Origin: Chloroflexota bacterium
Lineage (GTDB): Bacteria > Chloroflexota > Dehalococcoidia > Lucifugimonadales > Australimonadaceae
Reading direction: 5' to 3'
Length of the DNA stretch: 22,705 bases
NCBI GenBank assembly: GCA_026713505.1
Contig: JAPOOH010000290.1
Coordinates: 1 to 22,705 of the forward strand
Part shown: positions 21,230 through 22,705 of the stretch, piece after piece
Layout of the letters: the number at the start of each line of letters is the position of its first letter
How positions within the stretch are numbered: the stretch's first letter is position 1
Program-made: the position numbers and the translations under genes
The notes under the pieces: model-generated
What the model saw: only the letters and a program-made list of their open reading frames with translations
Told to the model about the DNA's origin: nothing
The model's database searches: none

Positions 21230-22120
21230 ATGGCACAGACACATTCAGACGCGCCCCGCGAGGTTGCGCCTCAGGGGGACGAGTCACTCAGCATGCGCGC
21301 GCTCCTGGAGGCAGGCGTCCACTTCGGTCATCAGACGCACAGGTGGAACCCCCGGATGCGGCGCTTTATTTTTGCCCAGCGTAACGGGATCCACATCGTG
21401 GATCTTCAGCAGACGATGGAACTGCTGGAACAGGCATGCACCTTCGCGACGGAAGTGGCTGCCTCTGGCAAGCGCATCCTGATGGTGGGCACCAAGAAGC
21501 AGGCGCAGGAGTCCGTGAAGGAAGAGGCTTTGCGCGCTGGGCAGTATTACATCAATCAGCGCTGGCTCGGCGGCACCATCACCAACTTCACCACCATCCA
21601 GACACGCATAGACCACCTGGTGGACTTGGAGGAGCGCAAGGCGCGCGGCGAGTTCAACCGCCTCCTCAAGAAGGAAGCCCTCAAACTGGACGCCAAGATT
21701 GAAAAGCTGAACCGCTACCTGGGCGGGATCAAGGACATGACCTCCCTGCCCGGTGCGCTCTTCATCGTGGACGTCGGCCGTGAGAACATCGCAGTCGCCG
21801 AGGCCCGCCGCGCAGGCATCCCCATCATCGCCCTCGTCGATACGGACTGCGACCCGGCCACCATAGATTGGCCCATCCCCGGCAACGACGATGCGATACG
21901 TTCTATCCGGCTCGTGTCCGGCCACATCGCCCGCTCTGCGCAGGCTGGTCACAACGAGTGGCTCTCGTCCCGCGGTGGCTACAGCCAGGTGGTGGACGAA
22001 CCGGTAGAGACGGACTCTGTCCTGGAAGGCGAAGAGGAAGCTGTCGCCGGGGACGATGCCGGCGTTGCTGAGGATGAAGTCCCGGCAGCAGACGTCACGA
22101 CAGAGGTAACGGAATCGTAA
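21230..22120 (+). CDS. rpsB: Small ribosomal subunit protein S2
   Basis: The 296-residue S2 protein has the family signatures LLEAGVHFGHQTHRWNPRM near residues 25-43, RILMVGTKKQA, YINQRWLGGTITNF and IALVDTDCDP. It is longer than typical S2 (about 230-250 residues) because of an N-terminal extension of about 20 residues and an acidic C-terminal tail of about 45 residues rich in Glu, Asp and Val. The start at 21230 follows only a modest AAAGG/GCAGG site. It is followed 28 bases later by tsf, the common rpsB-tsf order. Confidence 0.97.
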   Translation: MAQTHSDAPREVAPQGDESLSMRALLEAGVHFGHQTHRWNPRMRRFIFAQRNGIHIVDLQQTMELLEQACTFATEVAASGKRILMVGTKKQAQESVKEEALRAGQYYINQRWLGGTITNFTTIQTRIDHLVDLEERKARGEFNRLLKKEALKLDAKIEKLNRYLGGIKDMTSLPGALFIVDVGRENIAVAEARRAGIPIIALVDTDCDPATIDWPIPGNDDAIRSIRLVSGHIARSAQAGHNEWLSSRGGYSQVVDEPVETDSVLEGEEEAVAGDDAGVAEDEVPAADVTTEVTES

Positions 22121-22148
22121 TCCACTCCATCCATCAGCGAGGTAACAC

Positions 22149-22652
22149 GTGCAGGTTTCGACCGAGATGATCCGCGAGCTCCGTGGGCGCACTGGGGCTG
22201 GCATCATGGACACCAAACGCGCGCTCGAAGCAACCGACGGCGACATAGACCAGGCGGAGCAGGCCCTCCGGGAGAATGGCCTTGCCAAGGCGGCCTCCAA
22301 GTCTGACCGCACGACTGCCGAAGGAATCATAGATGCCTATATCCATGCGGGCAGCCGCATCGGCGCGATGGTCGAACTCAACTGTGAGACCGATTTCGTG
22401 GGCAGGACGCCGGAGTTCCGCGAACTCGCCCACAACATCGCCATGCAGGTCGCTGCTATGGCGCCTCTCTACTTGGACGAGAGCGACCTCCCCGAAGACG
22501 AGCAGGGCAGGCCGGAGGAAGTCTGCCTCCTCAAACAGTCCTTCATCAAGGATCCAGGCAAGACCATCGACGACCTGATTATGGACGTGCGGGCCAAAGT
22601 GGGCGAGAACATCCGGGTCGGTCGCTTCACGCGGTTCGGGCTAGGGCAGTAG
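22149..22652 (+). CDS. tsf: Elongation factor Ts (short form)
   Basis: The 167-residue exchange factor regenerates EF-Tu-GTP. The N-terminal UBA-like module (residues about 1-40) has IRELRGRTGAGIMDTKRALE, and the core carries the TDFVGR motif (NCETDFVGRTPEF at about 78-90). E. coli EF-Ts is about 283 residues with two core repeats. This one has a single short core, as in Thermus, cyanobacteria and Dehalococcoides. The start is a GTG at 22149 with GAGG 6 bases upstream; an ATG at codon 7 is less well placed. It is cotranscribed with rpsB and is followed after 15 bases by what is probably pyrH. Confidence 0.95.
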   Translation: MQVSTEMIRELRGRTGAGIMDTKRALEATDGDIDQAEQALRENGLAKAASKSDRTTAEGIIDAYIHAGSRIGAMVELNCETDFVGRTPEFRELAHNIAMQVAAMAPLYLDESDLPEDEQGRPEEVCLLKQSFIKDPGKTIDDLIMDVRAKVGENIRVGRFTRFGLGQ

Positions 22653-22667
22653 CGCGGAGACGTGCCC

Positions 22668-22688
22668 ATGGCCGGACGTGCCACATAC
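22668..22688 (+). CDS. pyrH: Start of a downstream gene, probably pyrH (uridylate kinase), truncated by adapter
   Basis: An ATG at 22668 has GGAG at 22656-22659 with 8-base spacing, 15 bases after the tsf stop. Seven genuine codons (MAGRATY) can be read before adapter sequence begins at 22689. The order rpsB-tsf-pyrH is very common in bacteria, and an MAG-start is usual for PyrH. The assignment therefore rests on synteny, not on domain evidence. Confidence 0.4.
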
Positions 22689-22705
22689 AGATCGGAAGAG
22701 CACAC
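22689..22705. other. Illumina TruSeq adapter remnant (not genomic)
   Basis: The last 17 bases, AGATCGGAAGAGCACAC, are identical to the beginning of the standard Illumina TruSeq read adapter. Such a match by chance is negligible. The base sequence from 22689 should be trimmed and nothing translated across it. Confidence 0.97.

Overview
The window looks like the end of a metagenomic contig from a high-GC bacterium, most likely a Chloroflexota (Dehalococcoidia or SAR202-like). This assignment is an inference. It rests on a short 167-residue EF-Ts, an rpoB-rpoC pair with acidic tails, heme A biosynthesis genes of an aerobe, and several intergenic palindromic repeat families common in environmental genomes of that kind. 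The last 17 bases are an exact match to the start of the Illumina TruSeq adapter, so the right end is a sequencing artefact.

Region 1 (1 to about 5030, + strand) is the right part of an integrated mobile element. It holds the tail of an upstream gene, a replication-relaxation family protein, two small helix-turn-helix proteins, a small unknown protein, a large serine recombinase and a small winged-helix-like protein translationally coupled to it. Just before the recombinase lies a compact module: a sigma-70-like promoter, four consecutive hairpins, and an intrinsic terminator that ends 30 bases before the recombinase start. It could be a small RNA or an attenuating leader, and it is the most interesting unexplained structure here. 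After the last element gene, about 200 bases full of CCAAG/CTTGG inverted repeats probably contain the junction with the chromosome.

Region 2 (5133 to 8318, - strand) has a flavin disulfide oxidoreductase of the lipoamide dehydrogenase/mercuric reductase type that lacks the usual C-terminal catalytic His, and two dienelactone-hydrolase-family proteins. Dispersed repeats separate them. Region 3 (8675 to 10636, + strand) is a tight three-gene operon: a tiny membrane protein resembling only the transmembrane hairpin of cytochrome oxidase subunit II, then ctaA (heme A synthase) and ctaB (protoheme farnesyltransferase). Together they point to maturation of an aa3-type oxidase.

Region 4 (10721 to 21032, - strand) reads apt, thiolase, rpoB, rpoC. 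rpoBC appears to have its own promoter and a leader with an intrinsic terminator, and it is not preceded by rplJL. Beta prime ends in a long, purely acidic tail. Region 5 (21144 to the end, + strand) is rpsB-tsf followed by the first codons of a gene that is probably pyrH, cut off by the adapter. apt and rpsB diverge from extended -10 promoters that flank a 10-bp palindrome. No tRNA, rRNA or CRISPR array was seen.
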